Counted from the stretch's first letter, positions 50,027 to 61,073 are shown. The stretch is 64,000 nucleotides of DNA from Tepidimonas sediminis (GCF_007556605.1 NZ_VJND01000008.1:62001-126000), one strand, 5' to 3'. Notes: a model not told the origin generated them from the sequence alone. Program-made: numbers and translations.

Positions 50027-51214
50027 TCAGCGCCAATCCTGCCCGGGCATGATGCGCCGCATGAACTGGTCGAACATCGGCACCGTGAAGGCCGTGTCGC
50101 CGTGCGCCGGGCTCCAGACCATGCCCTTGCGGATCAGCGCGCTGCGCACTGGCGCCAGGCTGGTGACCTTCTCGCCGAGGCAGTCGGCGATGTCGCCCGA
50201 GCGGTGCGGCCCTGCGCCCAGCTCGGCCATCGCGCGCAGGTAGCGCCGCTCCTTCGGGGTGCAGCGGTCGAAGCGCACGCGGAAAAAACCGTCGTCCAGC
50301 TCCGCCCGGGCGGTCACGGTGGCCTTGTCGACGTCGGCCAGGGTGATCGGGGAGCACTGCGCCGCATCCCAGGCATGGCTGCCCCAGGTCTGCAGGAAGT
50401 AGGCGTAGCCCTCGGTGAGTTCGACGATGCGCTCGACGGCATCGTCGTCGATGCGCTCGCCCTCGCCCTCGATCGGGCGCACGATCGCCTGTCGGGCGGC
50501 CTCGGGCGGCAGCGGACCGATGGTGGCGAAGTCGAACATGCGCTCGGCGTACGACTTGGCCTGCCCCAGCTGGGCGCGCAGCTGCGGCAACCCGGCCGCC
50601 ACCAGCATCACCGGCAGCTGACGCTGGCTGGCCCGGTGCAGCGCCGTCACGAGCGCCGCCAACTGCGGCTCCGGCACATACTGCAGCTCGTCGATGAACA
50701 GGCCCAACGCGGTGCCCGCGGCCCGCGCGGCAAGCCCCGCCTGCTCGATCAATGCCAGCAGGTCCAGCTCCAGGTCACCGTTGTCGGCCAGACCGGGTTC
50801 GGGTTCGAAATCGAGACCGACCTCGATGTCGTGGAACGTCACCTTGAGCTTGCCGACGAATCCCGCCAAGGCGCGCAAGCCACGCACCGCCGCCTCGCGC
50901 GCCCTTTCGGTGCGGCTCAGCCGCAACAGCGCCAGCCTCAGCGGCGGTGCCAGCAGCGCCGGCAGCGACCGGTCCTCGGGCGCCTCGACCCTGAGGGTGT
51001 AAATGCCATCGGCCTCGGCGTCGTCGCGCAGGCGATCCAGCAGCACGGTCTTGCCCACGCCGCGCAAGCCCACGAGCATGACGCTTTTGGCCGGCCTGCC
51101 GCGGCGGATTCGCTCCAGCGCGATCTCGACGTCGCGGCGCAGCTCGTCCCGACCGGCCAGCTCGGGCGGCTGCGCCCCGGCTCCGGGCGCGAAAGGGTTG
51201 CGGACAGGATCCAT
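50027..51214 (-). CDS. Stand-alone AAA ATPase (Orc1/Cdc6-like architecture)
   Basis: A 395-residue P-loop ATPase: Walker A VGLRGVGKT near residues 48-56, Walker B GLFIDELQYV near 170-180, sensor-like VMLVAAGLPQL, and a C-terminal winged-helix segment (ERRYLRAMAELGAGPHRSGD and following). This pattern is common in bacterial ATPases of unknown function, often of mobile origin. No partner toxin or nuclease stands next to it. An inverted repeat lies in its upstream region. Confidence 0.75.
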   Translation of the reverse strand: MDPVRNPFAPGAGAQPPELAGRDELRRDVEIALERIRRGRPAKSVMLVGLRGVGKTVLLDRLRDDAEADGIYTLRVEAPEDRSLPALLAPPLRLALLRLSRTERAREAAVRGLRALAGFVGKLKVTFHDIEVGLDFEPEPGLADNGDLELDLLALIEQAGLAARAAGTALGLFIDELQYVPEPQLAALVTALHRASQRQLPVMLVAAGLPQLRAQLGQAKSYAERMFDFATIGPLPPEAARQAIVRPIEGEGERIDDDAVERIVELTEGYAYFLQTWGSHAWDAAQCSPITLADVDKATVTARAELDDGFFRVRFDRCTPKERRYLRAMAELGAGPHRSGDIADCLGEKVTSLAPVRSALIRKGMVWSPAHGDTAFTVPMFDQFMRRIMPGQDWR

Positions 51215-51239
51215 CGCCTGCCATTCTATGGCAAGTTTA

Positions 51240-51258
51240 GGATTCTTATCATGAATCC
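51240..51258. promoter_or_regulatory. Inverted repeat upstream of the AAA ATPase gene
   Basis: GGATTC and GAATCC flank a seven-base TTATCAT spacer within a short AT-rich stretch, 26 bases before the ATPase start. The AT-richness suggests a promoter and the repeat a dimeric regulator site. No regulator can be assigned. Confidence 0.4.
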
Positions 51259-51296
51259 GTAACTTTTGTCTAAACGGCCAGCCCCGCCCGGGCCGT

Positions 51297-51839
51297 TCAG
51301 GCCCCGGCCCGCAACCGCTCGGCGAAATCCGCGCGCAGCCTGGCGAGCTTGGGCGCGATCACCGCCTGGCAGTAGCCGGCCCAGGGATGGCGGTCGAAGT
51401 AGCCCTGGTGCTCGGGCTCGGCGGGTGTGAAGCGGCGCAGCGGCTGCAGCTCGGTGACGATCGGGGCGTCGAAGACGCGCTGCGCGGCCAGATCGGCCAT
51501 CACGCGCAGCGCCGCCGCCGCCTGCGCCGGCCGCGTCCAGTAGATGCCGCTGCGGTACTGCGGGCCGACGTCGGCACCCTGGCGGTCCGGCGTGGTCGGG
51601 TCGTGCGTGGCGAAGAAGATCGCCAGCAGCGTCTCGAGCCCGATCTCGACCGGATCGAAGGCCAGGCGCACGGCCTCGGCGCAGCCGGTGGCGCCGGTGC
51701 AGACGAGGTCGTAGGTCGGCCGCTCGACGCAGCCGTTGGCGTAACCGCATTCGGTGCGGCGCACGCCGCGCACGCGGTCGAACACCGCCTGGGTGCACCA
51801 GAAGCAGCCGCCGGCCAGCACGATCTCGTCGATGTCCAT
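51297..51839 (-). CDS. msrA: Peptide methionine-S-sulfoxide reductase MsrA
   Basis: Reduces the S epimer of methionine sulfoxide in proteins. The 180-residue protein has the catalytic GGCFWCTQAVFDRVRGV with the active cysteine, GYANG in place of the common GYAGG, FFATHDPTTPDRQGADVGPQ, and HQGYFDRHPWAGYCQAVIAP. Divergent from the antiporter gene with 29 bases between starts. Confidence 0.95.
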   Translation of the reverse strand: MDIDEIVLAGGCFWCTQAVFDRVRGVRRTECGYANGCVERPTYDLVCTGATGCAEAVRLAFDPVEIGLETLLAIFFATHDPTTPDRQGADVGPQYRSGIYWTRPAQAAAALRVMADLAAQRVFDAPIVTELQPLRRFTPAEPEHQGYFDRHPWAGYCQAVIAPKLARLRADFAERLRAGA

Positions 51840-51868
51840 GGCGCGGATTGTGCTACGGTGCCGGGGCC

Positions 51869-53371
<1,503 letters not shown>

Positions 53372-53390
53372 CCCACGCCGCGCCCCCGCT

Positions 53391-54293
53391 TCAGGCCGCC
53401 GCGCCGCGCGCCAGCGCGCCGGCCAGCAGCGGCGCCAGCGCCACCGCGTTGCTGGCGTGCGGCACGCTGTCGGTGCTCCAGACCTCGCCGACACCGGCGG
53501 CCTGCATCGCGGCCAGCGCGTCGCCGACGAACAGCGCGTGCGTGACCGCCACGTCCACCGAGGCGGCGCCGGCCGCGCGCAGGGCGGCCGCGGCGCGCGC
53601 CACGGTGCGGCCGGTGCTGGCCATGTCGTCCAGGATGACGACCGCGCGGCCGCGCACCTCCCGCGCCGGCAGCTCGACCTCGACCTCACGGTCGCCGCGG
53701 CGCACCTTGCGCGCCACCGCCGTCTCCAGCCCGGCGGCACGCCCGGCCTGCTGCACCCACTGGGCCGATTCCTCGTCCGGCCCGAGCAGCAGCGCGCCCG
53801 GACGGCGCTGCGCCGCCAGCGCGCCCAGCAGCGGCGCGGCGCTGAGCGCGTGCGCCTGGGCCACCGGCACCGCCTCGGCCAGTGTGGCCACCCGGTGCAG
53901 GTGCGGATCCACCGTGATCAGCCCGTCGAACGCCGCCGCCAGCCACCGCCCGACGTGACGCTGGCTGACCACCTCGCCGGGGGTGAAGGCGGCATCCTGC
54001 CGCATGTAGGCCAGGTACGGCGCCACCAGCCACAGCCGCCGCGCACCCAGCTCGCGCGCGGCCGGCGCGGCCAGCAGCAGCTCGACGAGCTTCTCATTGG
54101 GCTGGTGCAGGCTGCGGTACAGCGCCACCTCGGCCGGCGGTTCGGGCGGCAGGCGCAGCCGCCACTCGCCGTCCGGAAAGCGGTGGCGCTGCACGAAGGC
54201 CAGCGTCCACGGCGGCGCGGCGGCGGCGTTCAGGGCCGCGAGCAGCCGCTGCGCCGGCGCGGCCTCGTCGTCGAAGGCGAGCAGCAGCGGCAT
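53391..54293 (-). CDS. PRPP synthetase-like phosphoribosyltransferase (paralogue of prs)
   Basis: A 300-residue protein resembling ribose-phosphate pyrophosphokinase. Kept features are RFPDGEWRLRLP, APYLAYMRQDAAF (compare YARQD in Prs), DPHLHRVATL in the metal/phosphate region, ARKVRRGDREVEVELP and the PRPP-binding loop VVILDDMASTGRTV. It differs clearly from the housekeeping Prs at 28541-29536. It follows an AMP/thymidine phosphorylase-like gene with five bases between, so the pair probably acts together on ribose 1,5-bisphosphate or PRPP. The precise reaction is not known. Confidence 0.8.
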   Translation of the reverse strand: MPLLLAFDDEAAPAQRLLAALNAAAAPPWTLAFVQRHRFPDGEWRLRLPPEPPAEVALYRSLHQPNEKLVELLLAAPAARELGARRLWLVAPYLAYMRQDAAFTPGEVVSQRHVGRWLAAAFDGLITVDPHLHRVATLAEAVPVAQAHALSAAPLLGALAAQRRPGALLLGPDEESAQWVQQAGRAAGLETAVARKVRRGDREVEVELPAREVRGRAVVILDDMASTGRTVARAAAALRAAGAASVDVAVTHALFVGDALAAMQAAGVGEVWSTDSVPHASNAVALAPLLAGALARGAAA

Positions 54294-54298
54294 CGCGG

Positions 54299-55912
54299 TC
54301 AGAACTCCACGTAGACCTGCGGCACCTCGTGCGGCGCGCCGATGGTGTAGCCGCTGGCGCGCGCGCTGGCCTCGCGCGCGAACTCGACGTCGGCCGGGTA
54401 TTCGGCGTAGACGTGGTAGAGCACGTCGCCGGCGCGCACCGGCTCGCCGAGCTTGCGCATCAGGTCCACCCCGGCGCCGGCCACCTTGGGCGCGCCGGCC
54501 AGCCGCGCGATGCGCGCGATCTGCAGGTTGTCGATGCCGGTGACGACGCCGTCGCGCGGCGCGGTGACCTCGAAGCGGTGGCGCGCCAGCGGCGCTCGCT
54601 CGGGGTCGAAGCCGCGCGCGCCCTGCGCCTCGATCAGCGCCATCATCTTCTCCAGCGCGCGGCCGGAGTCGAGGATGTCGCGCGCGATGCCGTAGCCGTC
54701 GCCGCCGCGGATGTCGGGGTCGCACTCCAGCAGCCGCCCGGCCAGCCGCAGCGCCTTCTGGCGCAGGTCGATCGGCGCCAGCGGGTGGTTCTGCAGCACG
54801 CGCATGACGTCGCGCGCCTCCAGCACGGGGCCGATGCCCTGGCCGATCGGCTGGCGCCCGTCGGTGATGACGACGTCGATCGAGATGCCCAGCCGCCGCG
54901 CCACGTACTCGAACAGCCGGCGCAGCCGCTGCGCCTCGGGCATCGAGCGCACCTTGGCGGTGGGCCCGACCGGAATGTCCAGCACCAGGTGGTTGGAGCC
55001 GGCGGCCACCTTCTTGCTCAGGATCGAGGCCACCATCTGCGCCGGCGAATCCAGCGACAGCGGCCGCTCCACCGCGATCAGCACGTCGTCGGCCGGCGAC
55101 AGCTGCGCCGTGCCGCCCCAGGCCAGGCAGGCGCGGTGCGCGCGCACGATCTCCTGCAGCCGCTCGATCGGCAGTTCCACCTCGGCCAGCACCTCCATGG
55201 TGTCGGCGGTGCCCGCGGGCGAGGTGATCGCGCGCGAGGAGGTCTTGGGGCACACCAGCCCGTGCGCGGCGACGATCGGCACCACCAGCATCGAGGTGCG
55301 GTTGCCGGGGATGCCGCCGATGCAGTGCTTGTCCACCACCAGGCGCTCGCGCCAGTCCAGCCGCTGGCCGGCGGCGATCATGCCCTCGGTGAGGAAGTAG
55401 ACCTCCTCGCGGTCCAGCTCGCTGGCGTGGGTGGCGACGACGAAGGCCGACAGCTCGATCTTGGAGTAGCGGTGCTCGGCGATGTCGCGCGCGATGGCGT
55501 GGAATTCCTCGCGCGTCAGGCGCTCGCCGGCGATCTTGCGGTGCAGCGCCGCGATCGAGACCGGCGGCTCGGCCTGCTCGATGGTGGCCGGGTGGCCCGG
55601 CTCGACGCCCAGCTGCGCGAACGCCTCCATCGACAGGCCGATCTCGTCGCACTTGACGATGCGCGGATCCAGCGTCACGTTCAGCGTGGCCAGCACCTTG
55701 CGGCCGTTGGCGCGCACCTCCACCTTGTTGAGCGCCTGGAAGCCCTCGGCGCGGTAGAGGTCGCAGTCGCGGTGCAGGTAGGCGACGTTCTCGCGCCAGG
55801 TGTCGATGGCCACGCGGCGCAGCTTCAGCGGCACGCGGCCGTCGGCGCCGTGCTCCACCGGCGGGCAGGGTGAGAGCTTCAGCCCAGGGGCGGCGGCGTT
55901 GGCTTCGCTCAT
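54299..55912 (-). CDS. Thymidine phosphorylase family protein, AMP phosphorylase-like
   Basis: A 537-residue protein of the TP-2/AMP phosphorylase group. The N-terminal extension (to about 95) typical of AMP phosphorylases precedes the core with [40 protein letters not shown] (phosphate/nucleoside site), [20 protein letters not shown] and [16 protein letters not shown]. In archaea such enzymes convert NMP plus phosphate to base and ribose 1,5-bisphosphate; bacterial members of this longer class are little studied. Followed closely by the PRPP synthetase-like gene. Confidence 0.85.
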   Translation of the reverse strand: MSEANAAAPGLKLSPCPPVEHGADGRVPLKLRRVAIDTWRENVAYLHRDCDLYRAEGFQALNKVEVRANGRKVLATLNVTLDPRIVKCDEIGLSMEAFAQLGVEPGHPATIEQAEPPVSIAALHRKIAGERLTREEFHAIARDIAEHRYSKIELSAFVVATHASELDREEVYFLTEGMIAAGQRLDWRERLVVDKHCIGGIPGNRTSMLVVPIVAAHGLVCPKTSSRAITSPAGTADTMEVLAEVELPIERLQEIVRAHRACLAWGGTAQLSPADDVLIAVERPLSLDSPAQMVASILSKKVAAGSNHLVLDIPVGPTAKVRSMPEAQRLRRLFEYVARRLGISIDVVITDGRQPIGQGIGPVLEARDVMRVLQNHPLAPIDLRQKALRLAGRLLECDPDIRGGDGYGIARDILDSGRALEKMMALIEAQGARGFDPERAPLARHRFEVTAPRDGVVTGIDNLQIARIARLAGAPKVAGAGVDLMRKLGEPVRAGDVLYHVYAEYPADVEFAREASARASGYTIGAPHEVPQVYVEF

Positions 55913-55913
55913 G

Positions 55914-56912
55914 TCAGGGCATTCTCCATGAGGGATGGCGCTCGAGCAAGGGGCGCAGCTGGCGCACCTGCGCCTCGATGCGCCGCCGCAGCGCCGCGGC
56001 GTCGCCCCGCCCCGGCAGCCAGCCCTGGCGCCGCAGCGCCGCCTGCAGCGCCGGCTGGCGCAGCGCCAGCCGCAGCGCGCGGCCGAGGCGCGCCGCCGCC
56101 TCCGCCGACCAGGCGCGCGGCACCGCCAGCGCGTACCAGTGCTCGTAGGCGAAGCCCGCCAGGCCGAGCCGCCCCAGCTCGGCCACCCCCGGCAGCAGCG
56201 CTTCCACGCCAGCGGCGGTGCCGCCCAGCACCGGCAGCTTGCCCTGCCGCCACAGCGGCAGCACCAGCGTCGGCGGCAGCAGCGCCAGCTGCACCTCGCC
56301 GGCCAGCAGGGCGTTGACGACCTGCGGGTTGCCAGGGTAGGCGACGTGGCCGGTGGTCCAGCCGGCATGCGCCTTCAGCAGCTCCATGGCCAGGTGAAAC
56401 GGAGTGCCCACCCCCGGGCTGCCGTAGTGCCACGCCGCGCCGGCCTGCGCCACGCCGCGCAGCAGGGCCGCGCCGCGCTCGGGCAGCTCCGGGCTGGCGC
56501 ACAGCAGCAGCGGCGTGCCGGCGGCCACGCCGACCGGCTGCAGCGCCTGCGCCGGGTCGTAGCCGGCCTCGGCGTACAGCCACGGCGCCACCGTCAGGTG
56601 CAGGTTGAGCAGCAGCCCCGCGACGTGGTCGTCGTCGGCCTGCGCCACCAGGCGTGCCGCCAGCAACCCGCCCTGGCCGGGACGGTTGTCCACCAGCACC
56701 GGCTGCCCCAGTGCCGCCGTCAACGGCTCGGCCAGCGTGCGCGCGATGTCATCGGCCGAGGAGCCGCCCGGAAAGCCCACCACCAGGCGCAACGGCCGCT
56801 GCGGCCAGGCCCGCGGGACGGCGGCGCGCACGAGCGCCGGGGTGGCCAGCGCGGCGACGGCCAGCCGCCCAACCCAGCGCCGCCGGTCGGCAAGGAAGCT
56901 CGCCGCGCTCAC
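55914..56912 (-). CDS. Bug/TctC-type tripartite tricarboxylate transporter receptor
   Basis: A 332-residue periplasmic binding protein with an N-terminal signal (to about residue 32, ALVRAAV) and the family motifs [40 protein letters not shown] and [18 protein letters not shown]. Such proteins are very numerous in Burkholderiales and bind carboxylates for TctAB uptake, or act as sensors. No tctA/tctB gene is adjacent. GTG 56912 overlaps the stop of the upstream monooxygenase gene (GTGA). Confidence 0.9.
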   Translation of the reverse strand: MSAASFLADRRRWVGRLAVAALATPALVRAAVPRAWPQRPLRLVVGFPGGSSADDIARTLAEPLTAALGQPVLVDNRPGQGGLLAARLVAQADDDHVAGLLLNLHLTVAPWLYAEAGYDPAQALQPVGVAAGTPLLLCASPELPERGAALLRGVAQAGAAWHYGSPGVGTPFHLAMELLKAHAGWTTGHVAYPGNPQVVNALLAGEVQLALLPPTLVLPLWRQGKLPVLGGTAAGVEALLPGVAELGRLGLAGFAYEHWYALAVPRAWSAEAAARLGRALRLALRQPALQAALRRQGWLPGRGDAAALRRRIEAQVRQLRPLLERHPSWRMP

Positions 56913-58138
56913 GCGGTATCCCCCGCCAGCGGATCGGGTGGACCGGCATAGAGCCACGGCTGATCGAGCAGCCGCGCCCCCAGCCAAGCCAGCGCCACGT
57001 CACGCCCCCAGCGCAGCGCGCCGGCGGCGTGGAAGATCACCCCGTTGCGCTGCGCGCGCGCCTGCACGCGCGCGTTGCGCCGCCAGCGCAGCGCGGCCCA
57101 GCGGCGCAACAGCGCCGGCCAGTCGATCGGCTGCGGCGCCGGCGGCAGCAGCCGCGCAAGCGTCCAGGCATCCTCCAGCGCCATCGCCGCCCCTTGCGCC
57201 AGGTACGGCCGCATCGGGTGCGCGGCGTCGCCCAGCAGGCCGATGCGGCCGCGCGCGTGCTCGTGCGGCCCGCGCATCGGGGCGCGGCCGAACAGCGGCC
57301 AGCGCCGCCAGGCGGGCACTGCCTCCAGCAGGTCGCGCAACGCCCCGTCGACGCGGCCGACCGCCTGCAGCAGCCGCACGCGCTGCGCCACATGGTCCCA
57401 GCCGGGCGCCTCGTCCTGGGGCAGCGGCTCCTCCACCACCACTACGACGTTGAGCCACGTCCCGGCGCGCACGGGGTAATGCACACCGTGCAGCCGCGGC
57501 CCCAGCCACGCCACCACGGCGTCACGCGCCACGGCGGCCGGCGCCGCGGCCATCGGCAGCAAGCCGCGGTAGGCGACGTGGCCGCTGAACACGGGCGCCC
57601 CGTCGCCCAGCAGCTGGCGGCGCAGCGCGCTCCAGACGCCGTCGGCCACCAACGCCGCTCCGGCGCGCCAGACCTGCTCGTCGCCGCCGACCGCCAGCAC
57701 CTCGCCGTCGCGCTCCTGCAGCCGCTGCACCTGCTGGCCGGTGTAGAGCGCCACGCCCGCGCCGTCCTGCAGCGCGCCCAGCAACAGCCCGTGCAGGTCG
57801 GCACGGTGAATGGTGGCGTACGGCGCCCCGTAGCGGCGCTGCGCCGCCGCGCCCAGCGCCAGTTCGCCCACCGTGGCGCCGTCAGGGGCGCGGCGCACCA
57901 GCAGGCGCTGCGGGAAGGCCGCCACGCGCTGCAGCGCCTCGCCCAGGCCCCAGTCCTGCAGCACGCGCACGGCGTTGGGGCCGAGCTGAATGCCGGCGCC
58001 CACCTCCGAGAAGGCCGGCGCCTGCTCCAGCAGCGTCACGGCCACGTCGGGGCGCGCGCGCTGCAACGCCAGCGCCGCGCCCAGCCCGGCCATGCCGCCG
58101 CCCACCACCAGCAGGCCCGCTGCCCCCGCCCGCCCCAT
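56909..58138 (-). CDS. FAD-dependent monooxygenase (salicylate hydroxylase/UbiH-like)
   Basis: A 409-residue class A flavin monooxygenase. The dinucleotide fold GLLVVGGGMAGLGAALAL at the N-terminus, the middle FAD/NADPH-linked ALVADGVWSALRRQL region and the second FAD motif GLLGDAAHPMRPYLAQGAAM are all present. It could hydroxylate an aromatic acid or a quinone precursor; the substrate cannot be read from sequence. ATG 58138 lies just after the sppA stop; ATG 58150, overlapping it, is also possible. Confidence 0.86.
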   Translation of the reverse strand: MGRAGAAGLLVVGGGMAGLGAALALQRARPDVAVTLLEQAPAFSEVGAGIQLGPNAVRVLQDWGLGEALQRVAAFPQRLLVRRAPDGATVGELALGAAAQRRYGAPYATIHRADLHGLLLGALQDGAGVALYTGQQVQRLQERDGEVLAVGGDEQVWRAGAALVADGVWSALRRQLLGDGAPVFSGHVAYRGLLPMAAAPAAVARDAVVAWLGPRLHGVHYPVRAGTWLNVVVVVEEPLPQDEAPGWDHVAQRVRLLQAVGRVDGALRDLLEAVPAWRRWPLFGRAPMRGPHEHARGRIGLLGDAAHPMRPYLAQGAAMALEDAWTLARLLPPAPQPIDWPALLRRWAALRWRRNARVQARAQRNGVIFHAAGALRWGRDVALAWLGARLLDQPWLYAGPPDPLAGDTA

Positions 58139-58140
58139 GG

Positions 58141-59145
58141 TCAGCGCCATGCCGGCCAGGCGCCGCGCGCCAGGTGCATCATGCTGTCGGCCGCGCCGGC
58201 ACCGAAGCGCCGCGCCAGCCGTTCGGCCACGCTCTCGCGCTGGGTGTAGTCGACGATGTCCTCCGCGCCGACGACGTCGCGCGCCACCGAGTCGAGGCTG
58301 CCGAAGCCGTCGGCCAGGCCCATTTCGACCGCCCGCTGGCCGGTCCACACCAGCCCGGTGAAGGTCTCCGGTGTCTCCTTGAGGCGCTCGCCGCGCCCCT
58401 TGCGCACCACCTCGACGAACTGACGGTGGATGTCGTCCAGCATGCGCTGCGCATGCGCGCGGTGCGCCGGCGTCTGCGGGCTGAAGGGGTCGAGAAAGCC
58501 CTTGTTCTCGCCGGCGGTCAGCAGCCGCCGCTCCACGCCGACCTTCTCCATCAGCCCGGTGAAGCCGAAGCCGTCCAGCAGCACGCCGATGCTGCCCACG
58601 AGGCTGGCCTTGTCGACGTAGATGCGGTCGGCGGCCGCGGCGATGTAGTAGGCCGCGGAGGCGCAGGTCTCCTCCACGACGGCGTAGACCGGCTTGCCGT
58701 GCTTGTCCTTCAGGCGCCAGATCTCATCGTTGACGATGCCGGCCTGCACCGGGCTGCCGCCGGGCGAGTCGATCAGCAGGACCACCGCCTGCGCGCCTGG
58801 ATCCTCGAAGGCGGCGCGCAACGCCGCCACGATGGCACTGGCGCTGGCCTCCTGCTTGGCGCCGATCGGGCCGCGGATCTCCACCAGGGCGGTGTGCGGC
58901 GTGCTCTTGGACTTGGTGGGCAGCAGCGCCTCGCCCCAGGCCAGCCAGCCGGCCGCCAGGGCGAGCAGCAGCGCCACGGCCCGCCAGACGTTGCGCCAGC
59001 GCCGTGCGGCGCGCTGCTCGGCCAAGGCGGCCAGCACCAGCTTTTCGATCAGCGCGCGCTCCCAGCCCGCGGGGGCCGACGCCGCGGGCGCGGAGGCAGA
59101 GGGATCAGAGGCGTGGGAAGCGTTCGGTTGTTCGTGGAAGGACAT
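58141..59145 (-). CDS. sppA: S49 family signal peptide peptidase (SppA)
   Basis: A 334-residue membrane peptidase with one helix at about residues 53-73 (WRAVALLLALAAGWLAW) after a long, Ser/Ala-rich cytoplasmic start, then the S49 domain: VLLIDSPGGSPVQAGIVNDE, ASAAYYIAAAADRIYVDKAS with the Ser/Lys region, and LVGSIGVLLDGFGFTGLMEK. This is the short single-domain SppA type. It degrades leftover signal peptides in the membrane. The Rieske gene lies upstream in the same direction. Confidence 0.93.
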   Translation of the reverse strand: MSFHEQPNASHASDPSASAPAASAPAGWERALIEKLVLAALAEQRAARRWRNVWRAVALLLALAAGWLAWGEALLPTKSKSTPHTALVEIRGPIGAKQEASASAIVAALRAAFEDPGAQAVVLLIDSPGGSPVQAGIVNDEIWRLKDKHGKPVYAVVEETCASAAYYIAAAADRIYVDKASLVGSIGVLLDGFGFTGLMEKVGVERRLLTAGENKGFLDPFSPQTPAHRAHAQRMLDDIHRQFVEVVRKGRGERLKETPETFTGLVWTGQRAVEMGLADGFGSLDSVARDVVGAEDIVDYTQRESVAERLARRFGAGAADSMMHLARGAWPAWR

Positions 59146-59198
59146 GGTCGCGACCGTCGGGGGAGCCCGTGCCGCCACCGGCACGCGCGGCGCGGCCG

Positions 59199-59600
59199 TC
59201 AGAACACCACGGGCTGCAGGTCGTATTGTGACCGCCAATGAATCCAGCCGTCGGCTTCACGCACCGCGATGGCCACCAACGGCCCGCGCCCCGGCCCGCC
59301 GACGCAGCGGCCGCTGGCCGGATCGAACAGCGCGCCGTGCGCCGCGCACACCAGCAGCTGGCCGGTGACGTCGAAGAAGCGGTTGGGTTGCCAGTCCAGC
59401 TCCAGCGCGACGTGGCTGCAGCGGTTCAGATAGGCATGCACGCGCCCGCGGAAACGGATCGCGAACGCCCGGCAGACGTGGCCGCGCCAGCGCACGTCGA
59501 ACGGCACGCCCTCGCCGCCGTCGCGCAGGTCGGCGCTGCGGCACAGCGGATGCCAGGCTGCCCCATCGTCGGCCTCGGGGCGGACGGCGGCGGTGTCCAT
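59199..59600 (-). CDS. Rieske [2Fe-2S] protein
   Basis: A small 133-residue Rieske ferredoxin with cluster ligands in NRCSHVALELDW and LVCAAHGALFDPASGRC (Cys-x-His, then Cys-x2-His). No membrane helix or signal peptide is seen, so it is likely cytoplasmic. A Rieske gene next to sppA is common in Burkholderiales; a link to the downstream flavin monooxygenase is possible but unproven. Confidence 0.88.
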   Translation of the reverse strand: MDTAAVRPEADDGAAWHPLCRSADLRDGGEGVPFDVRWRGHVCRAFAIRFRGRVHAYLNRCSHVALELDWQPNRFFDVTGQLLVCAAHGALFDPASGRCVGGPGRGPLVAIAVREADGWIHWRSQYDLQPVVF

Positions 59601-59700
59601 CGCGGCGGTCGAACAAGGGTGAACCCGGCCAGGTCGCGGCACGCTGCCTGCTCCTTTCGCCGGGCGCGCGCCAAGCATAGCGCGCGGCGACAATACGCGC

Positions 59701-60303
59701 ATGCATCCCTGCAATCTCCCCGCCAGGCGCCCGCTGGTGCTGGGCTCGACCTCGCCGTACCGGCGCGAGCTGCTGGCGCGGCTGCGCATCCCGTTCGAGA
59801 CCGTGGCGCCGCACGTCGACGAAACGCCCCAGCCGGGTGAGGCCCCGGTGGCGCTGGCGCAGCGGCTGGCGCTGGCCAAGGCCGAGGCCGTGGCACGCCA
59901 GCGGCCGCAGGCGATCGTGATCGGCAGCGACCAGGTGGCCGACCTGGACGGCGTGGCGCTGGGCAAGCCGGGCACGCACGCGCGTGCGGTGGCGCAGCTG
60001 CGCACGATGAGCGGACGCACGGTGCGCTTTCACACCGCGCTGGCGGTGGTGTGCGCGGCCAGCGGCTTTGCGGCGCAGGAGCTGGCCACGGTGGAGGTGC
60101 GTTTCCGCGCGCTGACCGATGCCGAGATCGAGCGCTACCTGCGCGCCGAGCAGCCCTACGACTGCGCCGGCAGCGCCAAGAGCGAGGGACTGGGCATCGC
60201 GCTGCTGGAGGCCATCGTCAGCGACGACCCGACGGCGCTGGTGGGCCTGCCGCTGATCCGCACCGCGCGACTGCTGCGCGCCGCCGGGCTGGAGCTGCCG
60301 TGA
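59701..60303 (+). CDS. maf: Maf-family nucleotide pyrophosphatase
   Basis: Hydrolyses non-canonical or modified nucleoside triphosphates such as m7GTP. The 200-residue protein shows LVLGSTSPYRRELLARLRIP, VIGSDQVADLDG and YLRAEQPYDCAGSAKSEGLG, matching the YceF/MafB subgroup. Coupled by GTGA overlap to the next methyltransferase gene. Confidence 0.94.
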   Translation: MHPCNLPARRPLVLGSTSPYRRELLARLRIPFETVAPHVDETPQPGEAPVALAQRLALAKAEAVARQRPQAIVIGSDQVADLDGVALGKPGTHARAVAQLRTMSGRTVRFHTALAVVCAASGFAAQELATVEVRFRALTDAEIERYLRAEQPYDCAGSAKSEGLGIALLEAIVSDDPTALVGLPLIRTARLLRAAGLELP

Positions 60304-61073
60304 GCGCGCCGCCGCCCGGGGCGCTGGTGCTGGTGCCCACCCCGCTGGACCACGGCTGCGCGGTGCAGCGGGATCTGCGCGACGTGCTGCCGGCCGCCAC
60401 GATCGAGCGCGCCGCCACGCTGACGCACTGGATCGCCGAAAACGCCCGCAGTGCGCGCGCGTTTCTGAAGCGCGTCGGCGCGGTGCATCCGCTGGCCATG
60501 CCGCTGCCGCAGCAGACCCTCGTCGAGCTGCCACGCGCCTGGCACAAGCACGGCGACGCCGGCGCCCAGGCGGCGCAGCAGGCGCGCGCGCTGTTGACCC
60601 CGGCGCTGGCGGGGCACGACATCGGGCTGCTCAGCGAAGCCGGCATGCCGGCGATCGCCGACCCGGGCGGCGCGGTGGTGCGCGCCGCGCACACGCTCGG
60701 CCTGCGCGTGGAGCCGCTGGTGGGGCCGGTGTCGCTGATGCTGGCGCTGGCCGCCAGCGGCTGCCCGGGGCAGTCGTTCGCGTTCCACGGCTACCTGCCG
60801 GTGCAGGCCGGCGCGCGCGCGCAGGCGCTGCGCGCGCTGGAGGCGCAGGCGCGCCGGCAGCGCCAGGCGCAGCTGTTCATCGAGACGCCGTACCGCAACG
60901 CCGCGCTGCTGCAGACGGCGCTGCAGGCGCTGCAGCCGGACACGTGGCTGGCGCTGGCCTGCGGGCTGACGCTGCCGGCGCAGGCGGTGCACGGCGCGCG
61001 CGTGGCCGACTGGCGCCGCGGCGCACCCGCGCTGCCGCTCGAGCTGCCGTGCGTGTTCGCGCTGGCGCTTTGA
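60300..61073 (+). CDS. SAM-dependent methyltransferase, RsmI-related (tetrapyrrole methylase fold)
   Basis: A 257-residue protein with the fold and motifs of RsmI-type rRNA methyltransferases: LVLVPTPLDHGC at the start, IGLLSEAGMPAIADPGGAVV and the catalytic-domain PVSLMLALAASG. It is shorter and more diverged than canonical RsmI, which probably sits elsewhere, so it may be a paralogue with a different target. GTG 60300 overlaps maf. The maf-methyltransferase pair recurs in Burkholderiales. Confidence 0.85.
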   Translation: MSAPPPGALVLVPTPLDHGCAVQRDLRDVLPAATIERAATLTHWIAENARSARAFLKRVGAVHPLAMPLPQQTLVELPRAWHKHGDAGAQAAQQARALLTPALAGHDIGLLSEAGMPAIADPGGAVVRAAHTLGLRVEPLVGPVSLMLALAASGCPGQSFAFHGYLPVQAGARAQALRALEAQARRQRQAQLFIETPYRNAALLQTALQALQPDTWLALACGLTLPAQAVHGARVADWRRGAPALPLELPCVFALAL

